Shown here one piece after another: positions 12,881 to 26,637 of a stretch of 64,000 nucleotides of DNA. The first letter of the stretch is position 1; every line of letters begins with the position of its first letter. The notes below the pieces were generated by a model. It did not search any database. It saw only the letters and a list, made by a program, of their open reading frames with translations, and was not told the DNA's origin. A program made the translations under genes and the position numbers. The stretch is taken from NCBI GenBank assembly GCA_035582835.1, contig JAYKAV010002519.1, forward strand, positions 558,001 through 622,000, in the 5' to 3' direction. Source of the stretch: Phoebastria nigripes (Eukaryota > Chordata > Aves > Procellariiformes > Diomedeidae).

Positions 12881-15001
12881 TTTTCTTTTTCAGTCTGATC
12901 ATGTTCATTATCACCATTGACCCAAAATGTTAGTAGAATTTTGTAATTTTTTCAAAATAACATTTTTGGCAGTACTTGTTATTTTTAAAGTTTTCACAGA
13001 AAGAGATGAGTTTTTGCAAAACTTACTGTTTTTTCCTTTCCCCTTATCTCTGTATGTGAAAGCTTTCTCAGACATTTTCCTTTTAGTAAATTTTCTATTA
13101 ACCTATGAAGTCACATTAGAATGCTTTATAGACAAGTCTTGCATGGTTAGTTATATTGCAGTAAACTGTCTTTCCTATGTGATTAAAAAATAAATATTAA
13201 GCCACCTTAGTCCCGAGATATGTAACTATATTATTAATGGCTCCTGTTTGGTATCTGACCCTATAAAAAGATAGTTGATTTTGTTGTTCCAAATAAGTAT
13301 AAATAATTCAAGAAAGTGTATTTCTAAGCAGGTTATTACCTATAAAGGTGTAGCTTTTAAGACAGCCTTTAGTATAAAATATGCATAACTGCCACATATA
13401 TTATTAACAACATTAACATTAACCCAAAATTGTTAGCACGGTACCTTATTACTGGAAAAACAAATGAGAATTCTGGTATAGAATTCTGTATCAGAAAAGA
13501 TGTGTGAAAGTAGACTGGTTTTTTTCTTAAATGTATCTGCTTTCTCTTCATGGGAATTTAAACAAACCTCAGTGTAAGGGCTTCATGATGTTTTGTCTCA
13601 CTGTTATAAGTTTAGAGATAGCAGGAGAAAATAAGAGCTTGTCTCACAGAAAGGGAAAAATCATGTCTCACTGGAAGGGAAAATAAGCATATTTGCCATC
13701 GTGAGGACAATCTGCTGTTTCATTTCTTTGATGCAGTTTGTATTATGATGGTCACAATGTCAGGATTAATTAGACCAGAGGGTGGTGTAAATGCCAAAAG
13801 AAAAAGTTGCCGTACATCTGTTCTAATTTATCTCATGGATGTTCCTTCAGTGAGTAAGTGAAGAATGTGGCTTGGGCCATCTGTGACCCAGTTAGAGGGA
13901 GCAGGATGGCTTGTTGCCTCGCGGGTGCCAGGATGGGAGTTGTGACAAGAAGGTCAAAGGACGGTCTGAAGAGTGCTGGGGAATTTCCACTCGTCGTATG
14001 CAAACGTCTGACTGGAAGAGAGGTAGGAGAGACTCTTAGGTGACCCAAGCGACCTTGAAAGGGAAACTAAAAGCTGGATCTTCTCAGGCAATCCTCTCTA
14101 GGATAATCTTCAGCCTGTTNGTTAGCAAAGGAATAGACATATTGATGTGTCCATTTATTGATGCAGAAATAGTGCCAGGAAGAAAGCCAGTTAGAATCCC
14201 TGTGGGAGGAGGAAAAAGTGTCCTCTTACATCGACTTTAAAGGACTTAAGACACCCAATAGGAAAGAAGGAAAGATGGCAGATGACTCTTTTTAAAGATT
14301 CAATNAAAGTTTTATATTGACCTGTACTTTCAATATAAATTTTAGAAAAATGAGATGGAGGTGCTTTACAACAAGATATAATGAACAATGAGCAAAAGCT
14401 CTGTGTGTTTGATCTGCTATCTATGAAGTCAAAAGAACAGAGCAGACAAGATGAGCTAGCAGAAATTCCACATGTGGTTTTCAAATGTTGAGTCATACAG
14501 AACTTGGGAAATTATGGTTAGGAAAATAGTAAAATCATAGTCAACCTGAATATATTTCTTACATGCAGCTGCCTTACAGGTGCCAAAATTCAGTTAAATT
14601 AGGCCAGCAAGAATCTGTGTCTTTATCTGGTAATGATTAATAAAAAATACTGACAGTCAACACAAAAGAGGATTGGAAAGCAATGAGTTAAATGAAATAA
14701 TAAAAGAATAAACTATTTGAGAGCTGAGAAAGTGCTACGTAAACAGCCAACTGGAGATGAGTTTGTAATAAGCAATAATGGCCAGCAAAAAGTCAGTGCA
14801 ATTTTCTGTTGAATAAGCTAAGGGATCACGTCCTGGGGTTTTAGCTTCCCTCCACGTGCTAGGAAAGAATTTAGAGAGGTGTAATTAACAATCATGCTTC
14901 TACAGGGATTAGCTGAAGAGAAAAAATGGTACAGGGATGGAAAGGAATTAGCTAACAGTGCTGTAACGCCAATAGGAGAAAGCAAGGTACTCAGCTTTGT
15001 C

Positions 15002-15050
15002 AAAAAAACCAAACCAAACCAAACCAAACCAAACCAAAACAAAACAAAAA
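15002..15050. repeat. (AAACC)n / (AAAAC)n microsatellite
   Basis: About six AAACC pentamers grade into AAAAC units and then into an A-rich tract to about 15065. Confidence 0.95.
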
Positions 15051-16814
15051 CACAGAAAAAAAAAGAGAGGGAGAGTTTTTAATAAGGTACCCACATGAAT
15101 GGGCACAACTGTGAAGGAACAAGATTCAAAACACTAAAGGGTATGAATAAGGGTGGGGAAGAGCAGAAATTATATGAAGCAGCAGGAAATTGTGAGAAAG
15201 TGTCCCTCAAGTGGAGCCTATGAAAGTGAAGAACAGCCTCTTCAGGAACTGCTGAACCATATGTCTATAAAAAGCTCCAAAGAAAGCATTAAAAAGACAG
15301 TCTGATGGAGCTAACAAGCTTTCATTACAGGTAGCTAAGCTAAATAATACATACCTAGAGGTCATTTCTACCACTAATTTTCTATAGCACTTAAATTGAA
15401 TTAATGAAAAATTGGAACTCTATTCAAAAGCACATTGAAACTGATAGACTTAAAATTATTCCAGGAAAGTCTTGCTTAACTATTAATTTGCTTTACTAGT
15501 ACTACTGAGCAAAAGGATTACCGAAAGATCCTACTGAAGGAAAGAATTGGGAATAATCTCTTGGATCTTTTCACAGGCTCATAGGTACAAAATAATCCTG
15601 ACTTTTTTCCATGAAGGTCCCCAACTCGCTCGAACCCCAGCAGTTCTGAATTACTATGTTATTGTTTTCTTCCTAATGTCTGCTATGCGTCAATAGTTAT
15701 TAGGGAGAGAGATTGATAGAAAGCTGAGGTTTAGTAGCAACTCAGCAATTAAATTGCACAACTAGTCTTTGTTCTACTGTTCCCTGGTGGATACAATCCT
15801 GTTCATTAATCTGCATGCTGATTATAGCCCCTCCGTGGTATTGATCTGTGTTTCATAGTCCTGTGATTGCAAGAACATGTAGTTGCCATGGGCAGCTACA
15901 GTACTGCATACACTTCGAATTAATGCTGAGATATTTAAAGCCAGAAAAAGAAGAAAAACTAGTGGTCCTTAAACTGATTTAAGCTTATGTACTTTTGCCA
16001 TGGCAATGTTTTATTTTTCCCTCCAGTTGCTATTAATACAAAGAAAAATTAAACAAATTTAGACAAAAGAAAAATAAAGAAAAAACCTAAACCCTTAGAA
16101 GTTGTTTGACTTGGGGAATCTCACAAACAGTATTCTGTAATTGTTGAACCAATTTTAGGTCTTTACCACAACTTCTTCCTCTTGTTCAGGTACATTTGTG
16201 TGGACAAGTACAAGGAAGGCTATTATTTATCATTTATTGTCTAAGACATAGTGAATGCACATCTCTTCGTCTTGCATCCCAGTTCCGTATTCTGAATCTT
16301 CTGTATTTTTATTTGGATTTGCTCTAATGTAACAATCGTTTAGTTTATTTTTTGTTTATTTAATGAATGCGCACTTGGATGGACTAGTCCATTTGTGGAT
16401 TCATCCATGCTTGAATTGGGCAATTATCCTGTCGGCTGTCTTCTCTGTGCATCTGTATCACCAGATACAAGAGGTGAAAGGTCCCAGCTGGAGGAGGCCC
16501 TCACATCCCACCTGGAAGAAAATCCGAAGAGTGATGTAGGGGGACAATCTGAAGGAGAGGCATTCTATATATGACTATACAAAGAGACAGAGAAGGTGTT
16601 ATAGAAGATATGCAGGAAAGGGGAAAATGAATCTTAACACCAAGGCTGCCTGGAAAAAGCATGTAGTGTAACAGCATGTAACAGCCAAAGAAAAGCAGGG
16701 CTGGTGTAGTCAGTGTGTGCACCTCAGGAGCTCAACCCTGTCCCTTTGAGAGATGGCCCAGTACGTCAGCGACTTTCCTCTAGTGAGGCAGAGAAAACAC
16801 TCCTCGACTATTTT

Positions 16815-17000
16815 TCTTCCAGATTTCTCTTGTGATAAAAAGGGAGTCACTGCAAAGAAGAAAGAAATGTTGCTGAAAGGAGAACAGAAGGAAGAAAAAT
16901 GACTGGAGAGAAGAAAGGGACTGATGGGGAAAAAAAGAGAAGCGTGAAATGAATAGAAGAAGCAAAGCACAAAAAACAGAGGAGGGAAAGTAACATTAAC
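16815..17000. repeat. Polypurine-rich tract
   Basis: About 185 bp is dominated by A and G on the plus strand (AGAAGAAAGAAA-like), which creates pyrimidine-rich pseudo-ORFs on the minus strand (F/S-rich). No gene is supported. Confidence 0.6.
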
Positions 17001-20000
17001 CAGCAGATGGAAAGTTTTTCTGCAATATCCATCTTTAAGAACGACGAGCAAAACAGATGCACTACAAAATCAGTTTGATTATCGGTAGGATGGCTATCTG
17101 TAATAAGATACTAGCCCAGTCCCGAGACATTCATTCATTTACATCCTGGGGATTTTTCTGTCTTTTTAAACATTTTTTCCTACCCTGAATCAGGAAGAAC
17201 CGGAGAAATCTTTTTTTTTTTTAAGTATTTTTGCAAATTGCTAATAATATTGGTACAGCCAATAACCACTAAGTTACAATGCAGATGTGAAAAATCTGGG
17301 TTTGGGTTCTTGATTTTACTGGTTTTGTGCAAAGATTTGTACAAGCCTGTCATATATTTTATGTGAGTGCCCTATAAGTATAGTTCACATACTATGACAT
17401 CCTTATGTGAGTCTCTTTCAGGGTGACTATTTGCAAAGATTATTCAATGTCTTCTGTTGGTGCTATTCCATTTTATATGGATTTAAATTATTTAAAATAT
17501 GCACTGGGTCAAGAAATATGTGAAAGCTTTGCCTCACTTGCAATGAAGCCAATAGCTGAGGTGGTTTAAGACCATCTTAATCACTGCTTAACTCAACACT
17601 TCACCGGGGATTACAAATCAGGCTTGATTAAAGTGAACCCATACCTTGGCCACTGGAGTTTGTAGCTTGACATCTTAATACTAACCCGCCTTTATCGGGG
17701 GGGTTACGTGAATATGCTGAGCTGTGAAATGAAGCATAAGCACACGTTTGCTTCACACTCCTCCTTGCCAGCAACCTTTGGCAGAGACAGAGCGGGCAAC
17801 TGCGGGCAGCAGCTTCTTAAACTGCCAGAGCTGGATCCATCAGAAATTTTCTGCCTGAGTGTTAATTCTCGACCTGGTGGTAATGGTACCCACCTGAGAA
17901 GGGACAATCCCAAGTCACATCACTTCCAGAGTTAAGCAGAACAGATATTTACCCCTTGCCTTGCTCAGAGAAGTGTCCTGTGTCCAACAGTATTCTGTTC
18001 TGTTTTTTCACCAGCACTTCCTGTGGATCATTGAAATTTTCCCAGAAAAGCAGTTTGTCAAAACAGATCAAAATCCACGGTGTGTTTACACTTTAGTGAA
18101 GCAGTGTGGCTTGTTTTCTGCTTTCTGCCCAGCTCCTGAAGCATACAGACACCTTGAGCACAACAACAGACAGCTCTAAATGAGCCGGAGATTTTCTCTG
18201 GCAATATTTTTGTTATCAAACGTCTGGCTGTACTTATTTTTCATTCACTGACTGCTTGATTCATTGCCAGTGGTTCTCTGCCAGTGGAAACATCCACCCC
18301 GGTGGATGGCTAACAGTACTATGGCTTTAAACTCCGGCCAGATTTCACAGAGCTTAGCCGGCAGGAGATGCCTGGAAAAGGCAGAGGGTCGGCGCATCTC
18401 CTGGGTGCAGCGAGGGCCATGGCTGGGAGCACCGCAGTGCCTGGACCCTGCAGGGGATCTCTGGTGCCAGGAATTGCCGGGGCTTCCACCCACCACTAAT
18501 GAGCTTCTTAAATATACACCCAGTTTTAGCTCTCTCCCACTAACTGCGTTTTTCTCTATTTCTAGATATGGTCATTTCCATGCCTGAGTTTTCTGCTTCT
18601 ATTCTGCATTTGGTTTAGCCAGTTCTTGCCTCCTGTTAATTTTCGTCTGTTTTGTTTCACATCTTCATGACATTTTCCTCAGAGGTCATTTCTTCCTGAT
18701 GTTTTATATTCAGGTGTTCTGATTTGTTGGCCTAATACTTGTTTTATGAGTCTCCACTTGTTTTTTGATTTTGTTGCTATTACCTCCATTTTTTTACTGT
18801 TATTGTTGTTTCCATCAGCCTGACCTTACTCTTTGGACTGCTGCTCTCAGCCTCTAGAGCAACACTTCCTCCTGGCTTTGATCCTAAATTACCTCTTTCA
18901 TGTGAAGCTCATTCAAATGTCATTTGGAATTCAGATTTCCTGAGCTTGATATTGCAGGCCCCAGACTAGTTCTTGAGGAAAGAAAGGCCATCTGAATTTG
19001 ATTAAAGCCAAAAGGGTTGGACAAACATGCTGCAAGTTGTCTGTTCCTGCATGGATCAGCCCTGCAGAGCCGTCCCTGCTCCCCCAGCTTGGCAGAAGTG
19101 CCCTGCCATCTTCTGCTGCTGGCAAGCCTCTGACTCCTGCTTCCAGCGGCAACCTGCAGGGTAAGGCACCGCGCGGTGTCAGGATGGTTGGCGAAGTCCA
19201 GCCCTCTGTATGCAAGAACATGCGACGTTTTACCTTGGCTGTTTCCTTGCTCCTGACAGATGAAGCTTCCACTTCTCTACATTTAATCTTAGCCGTGCTC
19301 TGTGCTTTGTATTTGCTTATACAGCCTCTCCATGATGATGCATTTTATCCATCCTTTTATTTATTATTTTAAATCCTTTTCAAAAAGCCCAGCCAGCCTT
19401 ACACCCGGAAGGTTGATTCACCATCTGTTCAAAGTGGAAAACATCAGGGTAAATAAAATTTGGGTAAGGAGGCTCAGAGTAAACAGGCCAAATCTTTCTA
19501 AAATGTTGGAGGTGACAATGCATCTTAATCATCCAGTTTTCTGTGTATTTAGTACACCCGTTTGCTTCGAATGTTTTGTCAGTCCTTAATTTTGAGCCCT
19601 TTCTTTCCTTTCATCTTAGGCTATAGCAGACGTGAGATATGACTGAGAGACCTGAGGAGGGAGGAAGGAGAGTTAACAAGTTGAAGGCATGGGCTTTACA
19701 TAAAAGCTAGTGTTACATATTTTTCCACATCAAAACACAAAGGATGGGCACTGAAATGACCTAAATAAATTTTTACAAATAGATGCCTTAGGGCTAGTGG
19801 ATTTTAATCTCAGATGCACACTGCACGTGGTTGTCTATCTCAGAAAATCTAATGCTTTTAATGCTTGCACATGTGAAGGTCTAAATTTTTATGCATTTTT
19901 CTGGGGTACAGAAGTGCCTGGAGTTTTGAAATTAGACCTTAATTTGCAGGCTAAAGAAACCAAATCTTGATTTACCCAGAATTGCCTTTCACTTGTTTAC

Positions 20001-22058
20001 ATTTTAAGGGGTGTTTCAGCCCCAGAATTTAGAGGATTAAGTTCATCCCTTAATTATTNCAAGTGACCAGGCATTTATCTTCCAGTCTCTAACATATTGA
20101 AAATTATGCGATTTACTTGAGAATTTTAAAAAAGAAATCAATATGTTCCCCTGATAAACATACTGTCTATCCTTCCTCACACTAGGGAAGCCAGTCAGGG
20201 GAAGTTAATTGCCTAGACCTGGCAGTGCAGAGAACAGCATTAATAAATGGGGTGTACTGGCTTGTATAAAGGACAGATGTGAGTTTTCTGCTCCACTGTA
20301 CGATGAATTAATTCTCTCTCTTTTCCGCTTTTTCTCAATTTACATATTGCAGTGACCATTGAAGAGCTGTGTTTACAGTCGCTTTGGCAAAGTGTTCCCG
20401 GAGCCAAATCCTGGCCACGACTTGCACTGTGTGGCCATATCCTTATTCTTCAGTCCTCATCCCCGAGTCAGATCAGTCTGGAAAAATGTTCAAGTCTGAG
20501 ACGTAACTGAAGTCTAATCTGAAGATGGGAATAGCTGAGCAGCAACGATGGGAGAGGTTTGCAGGCTGACCCATTCCCCATCTCACCTGCTGTCATCTAC
20601 AGCCACTTTCTCTCTCTCCCCCTCTCTCCCCTCTGTATTACTACTTGCCCCTGGGGACTACAACTTCTGAACTCTGTTGCAGCTCTTACCAAAAAAGCTT
20701 GCTGCAGAGGAAAAGGTAGGATCTAGAAAACAGTCAAAATGGGGTTTGGCAAGTGCTTCAGGCAAGAGTGACTTCTGGCAAAGAGACTGCATAACCGTCA
20801 GCTGTGCGCTAGCAAAGACGGAGACGTTCAGGGCAAGACGGCGCTCATGGATCTCTGGCTCCCCTGGTTTCTGCCCACTAGAGCTTGTGCTGCTGCTTAT
20901 GTGGCTGAAAGATTAGGGCAATTGAGCTAGTCCAGGGGGAAGGAGGGAGCTGGCATGCCTAACAGAATTGCAAGGCTACTGTGGTTGGAAGAAAGAAAGA
21001 TGGCAACAGCATGGGCAGAGACAGCCCCAGCTTCCTAAACCCTTTCACATAACTCTCATCCTTGTAGACACACCACAGGCCAAGAAAGATGCACGTTATT
21101 GTGGACAGGAAAGGTGTTAACTTGCAACATGCTGGTTACTCCATGGGAATTTCCTGCATGGATGCTGTTAGCCAAAGGGGAACAGAAGAGGGCAAACATC
21201 ATCATACCGGTGGGGNGGCTTATGACCACCTACCCCAGGAGTTGCTGTGCAGTAGCTATGAGTGTGTCACATTCCCCACTGAGATTACTTCACAGTAGCC
21301 TCTTTTATGCCCAAAGCCAAAGTCATTATCAGATCTGTTACCATTTTAGGGTTCAAACTTCTTCTTTTAGAACTTTTCTATTTTAAAAGGCAAGACTATG
21401 AAACATTACCCTTTCCCTGCTTGTGTCACTAATATGTTCTTCCCAGCTTCCACTGGAAAGTAGTCAGACACTATTTAGAAATATGTTGTTTCAGTAAAAT
21501 GTACTTTTGTCAGAAAAAAAAAAAAGTCTAAAATTATAGGGACCTCTCAGTCTGATGTGCAGAGGATTTGTGCAGGCTTGGGAGTTATGTAAGCATAAAT
21601 CACATATCATATATATACACTCCATAGTATTTTAAGAAGTCACTTACTTTTTTAAACATCTCCTTTCAAAGTTTCCACTCACTGNGGACAAGGTGTACCA
21701 TTCAGCTGATAATTTCACATCGATTTATTCATTCTACTGCTCCAATCTACTGTTCCCTGCACACTTGCCATGGTGAGTCTATGTGATCCTACTGTATATC
21801 TGCAGGCTAGATAAGATGTACAGAATATGGTTTGAGGCATTCACACTAAAGCGCTCTTCCAAGATCATTCAAGATCTAATCTAAAGTCCAGCAGAATCAG
21901 TGGGACTCTTGACGATGAATTTAGTGGGGTTTGGATCAGGTAATATGTACAAAGACTCTTTAAAAAATATATTTGCAAAGAAATTGCTGAAGAGATCCCT
22001 GATACCGTTTCAAGTCTAGGCAGTGAAAATATGAAAAAGGTATCTGTTTGATCACACA

Positions 22059-22086
22059 TTTTTTTTCAAAAAAAAAAAAAAAAAAA
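22059..22086. repeat. T8-C-A19 homopolymer pair
   Basis: Eight T, one C and nineteen A can fold back on themselves. No retrogene body is recognised on either side. Confidence 0.9.
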
Positions 22087-23150
22087 GGAGATTTGAGCTG
22101 TTTGTCTTGCAGGCAAATGATAGGCCAGAAACAAAGAAGGTGTCTACATTTATTTTTAATATGAAAGTTTTTAATAGAGAATGCTACCCTATCTAAAGGC
22201 ATACTGAATCCATGCAATAGAATACTATGGCAAGCATAATATTTTCATTAAATGTTAAAGTCTGTGTCAAAAACACATGGAAAGCTTTTAAAAATTACGT
22301 TGGACTTTTCCATCAGGTCTATCTTGTCTAATGCAACATGTATTGTTTCATTAAAATTAAACACATAGCCCTCCTCTCGCTGCCTCCTTCCTCTTTGCTG
22401 CTACCACTGTAGCACCACTCATGCTAAGATTTTCTGATGTAAGAGGGCTTAAACTCACACCTCCTGAGGGTACCAAATTAAAGAGCTGCGGTCATAATTC
22501 CTCATTCTACAGAGAAAACATGATCGTATCTCAAAGAGCATTCTTCTTATCCTCTTATTAACACATAAAGAAATACATACTCACACTAATACAATTACAA
22601 ACACTGGCTAATCTGTATTGCTTTCTTTTCCTTTCACATATCCTTTGGGAAAGCTACTGTCTTATTCTATGTATTTTTATATCCAGTATTTTTTTTCCAT
22701 TTACAATGAGATTGAGTTCATCTTTTGCATAAACATTTTATTTACAATGTTTGCTCTCTTTGGAAATTATATTAATTTTGAACTCTATAGTTGATTAGCC
22801 CTTATACACTCTAGAGTATTTTCTTGAAATACACACATGTACACACTTATATACAAGGAGAGAGACTTTAGCTTTGCTATATATTGGTAGAAAAGGAGTA
22901 AATATTGCAATTCCCAAAGTCTCCAACGAGGACTAACAAGCTGTTGTGACTTGCACTGTACAGAAAAGAAAAGTCAATTGCATCATATAGAAAAGAAACA
23001 ATAAAGTTATCCCCCATCCCTAGCCAATATGTGCACTATAACTGGGCAAATGCATCAGTGGGCTCTTTCATGTTCAATGATGCAATTACATCCCATATTC
23101 TCAGAATGCAAACAATTATAGTGCATATCATAATCTACAGTATTGTATTT

Positions 23151-23168
23151 AAAAAAAAAAAAAAAAAA
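23151..23168. repeat. Poly-A run (18 bp)
   Basis: This is an uninterrupted run of 18 A. The upstream sequence does not resemble a processed gene or SINE. Confidence 0.9.
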
Positions 23169-26092
23169 GACTAAAAAGCACCTCTTGCTGAAACCTGCAG
23201 GATACTGTCTGTAGTATGGCTCTCTTCTCCAAAATAAGTGGATGGAGTCTTTATAAAATGATTTTGCATAATTCTAATGCTATGGAAAAGATGTTACCTT
23301 CTTTCTGTGTCATCCTGCTTAAAAACAAAGCAAAAGCTCATCCCATTTATCTTACACTGATGATATCTAGTTTGTCATTACAGTTGTGACTTTCTGTTTT
23401 ACTTCTGAACCATCCATTTCAATTGTTATCATAATTATCAGCCTTTTTGTGCGTTTTTTTCCTTGCCAAAAATTACAGAGCTGTTTTAGGCAGTCTTTAC
23501 TGTGGATGAGCCTATGCTGTCAGACAATTTAGCTCCCCAGCTCCTTCCCAGGCCCTGCTCTCCTGATCTTACACACGCTGTATCTGTGTGCCTTAGGTCA
23601 CTCTTTAGCTCTCTTCTGAAGTGAAGCAACTTGGGAATACAAGCCCACACTTCATAAACACGACCAGCCAGCTTTGGCTACCTCAGCCCTCAAAAACTAG
23701 CCCAAAAGGCCTTGTGCCCCTCAAACTCCATCCTCCATCTCCCTGCCATGCCCTAGGGCACGTAGTACAAACTAATGGCATCATGACAGAAAAGAAAATG
23801 AGAGCAGCCTGGCAGGCTATAACACAGCCCTCACATTATTCCAGACATTTCCTTTGAACTGAAGAAAATGCACAAAGAAAGCAAGCAATTATTTCCTAGG
23901 GCCATAAGCGTGTTACCCAGAGCCCAAAGAAGACATGAACTCAGTCTACAGAACAATGTGAATGAATATAAAAATACGTCATTATTTGGCCTGGGCACTA
24001 AGCACCATTCCCCGGAGCAGATGCCTTTTAGCAGTGTGGACATAGCCCACAGGTGGAAGATGTCTGTACTGCATCAACCAAGACGTGAAGTTTTCTTGGA
24101 AACCAGGCTGAACTGTTGACTGAGTTATCTCCCACACAGGCATCTTAAAACAGCCACAGAGGCTGTCTGCCGTAAAAAAAAAGGTGGGGATTTTCTGCAA
24201 GGCCCTTAGATACCAGCAGCTTCAGAAATTGAGTCATTGCCCTCAGAGTAACATCTGTGGAAAAAAAAATGGCAGTCATGGAAATGTCACTTCGGACCTT
24301 GACATCACTTATTTCCTCCTGAATCCTTTGCTGAGAAAGCTCTGAAGGGGCTCAGGACCTCGCCTCATCTATGCCCTCATCCATGGAAGTATCAGTCATG
24401 GAGATTGCTCCTGGTAGTGAGCAAGACCACCTTCTGGCCCAGAGAGAGTGAAGGAGCAATCCAGAGTGAATTCTGAAGGGACACCTGTAATAGCTGCCAC
24501 AGCTCAGGAAAGGACACCATTGAGATCTGGAGTCACAGGCAGAGTCACACCAGGGGAGGAAGAACTGGGATGTTACCTCGGGGTCTGTGTGCTCTGCTGC
24601 CAGCAGCACGGGGCTCTTCTGACTGCTAACCATGGGGCACATGTTAGGAGATATAATAGCACAGGTAAATGAACACATAAATACATAAACATGTGCAGAG
24701 CATGACACTTCTCCATATGGTTGCTGTCTTGTCTCTATCACATAATCGGGACTGATTTTTCACTACTATAAAGACTAGAAAGGGACAGCTTTACAAGAGA
24801 TGGTCATCAATAATTTCTGACAGCAGTTTCTTGGCTTGCCTCTACTGGTCAGTGGCTGTGCATGGTACGAGACCAGCAGCAGGCCACTCACAAGAGCTAG
24901 ATCCCATCCTGGTAGGAGCTTCGTGAGCATCAGGATGAGCTGAAGTCCCTAACCACAGCAAAACAACCATCTGACAAGGGGAGACAGAGAAATGACAGGG
25001 CAAGAAGCAGAGGCTTAGAAACATTAGTTTATTTGAAAGGAACAGCTTTTAGTAGAAAAAAACGGAGACAGAAGCTGANTGTCTCACCTTGATGCAGTGT
25101 CCTACCCTACGTTTGATGCAATTTTCAGTTCATTCATAGTTTAAATGAGTAAATATATTCCATTAAGATTAGTGGCTCGCAGATGTGCCAAGTGTTATTG
25201 AAGAAAGTAAGGTTGCCATGGTAAGTGCACACACTTCTTCTGTGCAGTAAACAAATAAAATCCAGGTAATTTTTGTGTGTGTGTATTACTGTTTCTTGAA
25301 GATTCAGGAACAGAGACAATCTTATTCCTAACTATATAAAAATAAAGATGAACACTACTTATGTTACTATTTGAAATGACCAGCAGTTAAAATAAAAAAT
25401 CACTGACATTTTGTATGTCTCATTTCAAGTGCTGAACTGAGAGAAAATGGGAAAATGGGGCTTAGGGTTTAATTTGAAAACTGTGAATAATTAAAAGTTT
25501 TGAGTAATTAAATTAGTGTCAGTTAGGTAAATCAACAATATTGCAGCAGTTTGAACATAAATGTGATTTTCCTGCCCTCCATAATGTTTTCATACTGGTT
25601 TAATACCACCTGATTTCAAAAGAGTTTGTATATGCAAGCTGTGGTATAGACATAAAAAGGATGAAGTCCATTATCTTTGCATCAAGTAATGACTATATAA
25701 AACCTATTTATGATACATCAAGGTAAGATTCAATAATATCCTGTACACTTTAGATATTATGATTGATATTCATCTCTGCTCACCTACCTATGTGCATCTG
25801 TTCTGCACCCTCCTGATTATCTAGACTTTTTGCATGGGCAAAGTATGCAATATATGACCACCTGACCTAATTTAGGTATCCACATTATAATGAGATGAAC
25901 AACACCATGTTTCTCTCCATTAACTATGAAAAGACCAGATGACTAACTCAAATATACTTTTCTTATTGCCCCTGTTTGCATAGTATTAAACTCTAAGTGC
26001 CCTAAGCAACTTCATAATGCACAGTCATAACAAAAAATCAAATTTAAGACCTCAAAGTTTGATATTAAAGTTCCTCTTTAGATAACATTAAA

Positions 26093-26146
26093 ATCAGTTT
26101 TAAGGTTTTTATGTCATTATCAGTTTTAAGGGTTTTTTATGTGATT
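26093..26146. repeat. 26-28 bp direct tandem duplication
   Basis: Two adjacent near-identical copies of ATCAGTTTTAAGG..TTTATGT.ATT occur at about 26093-26118 and 26119-26146. They differ by two extra bases and one or two substitutions. This is a local replication-slippage duplication. Confidence 0.85.
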
Positions 26147-26609
26147 ACTTGCCATGTATAGATTTAGGTCTTTATATTTAAAAAGAACTTTAATTTGTGT
26201 TACTCTTGTTTTAGTAAGTACGAATAAGATCAGTGAAAGAATGGTTTTGTACTCTAATATAGTAACTAGTATTTTTGTGCCTTTTAGGCCTTTACTTTTT
26301 CAAAGTAGTTGTATATACAAACAGCCTACGATGAGAACCTTGAAATTATATTTGTGCATCATAAGACAAAGATCGGGAGTGTACCTGTGAAGAGAATTTC
26401 CCATCATTCCCTCAAACCTTATTGCACTTTCTTTCACATCAGGGATCCATACTGGAAAGCTTGCACTGGATTCCTTCTGGAGGAAATTGAGCCAGAAGAT
26501 GCACTCCAGCAGCTAACAGGCATTTAGTCCATGGGAGCAGACCTGAGCTACTCTGAAATAAAATTCCTGGTGTTAGGTCCAGTTTCTCTGTATAGAGCTG
26601 CTGCTCGTA

Positions 26610-26637
26610 ACACACACCCACCCACACACACACCCCA
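26610..26637. repeat. (CA)n / CCCA simple repeat
   Basis: This is an imperfect CA dinucleotide repeat interrupted by CCC. Confidence 0.85.

Noticed and set aside
14894..15082. KTKPNQTKPNQ repeat-like peptide
   Set aside because: It is translation of the (AAACC)n microsatellite and not a protein repeat.
16710..17062. Phe/Ser-rich open frames on the minus strand
   Set aside because: They are a by-product of the polypurine tract, which translates into low-complexity F/S/L sequence on the other strand.
22059..23168. Poly-A runs as possible retrogene or SINE tails
   Set aside because: No processed-gene body, tRNA-like head or target-site duplication is seen upstream of either run.
24352..24741. 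129-codon open frame on the minus strand
   Set aside because: It has no familiar motif, no splice context and opposite-strand overlap. It is probably chance.
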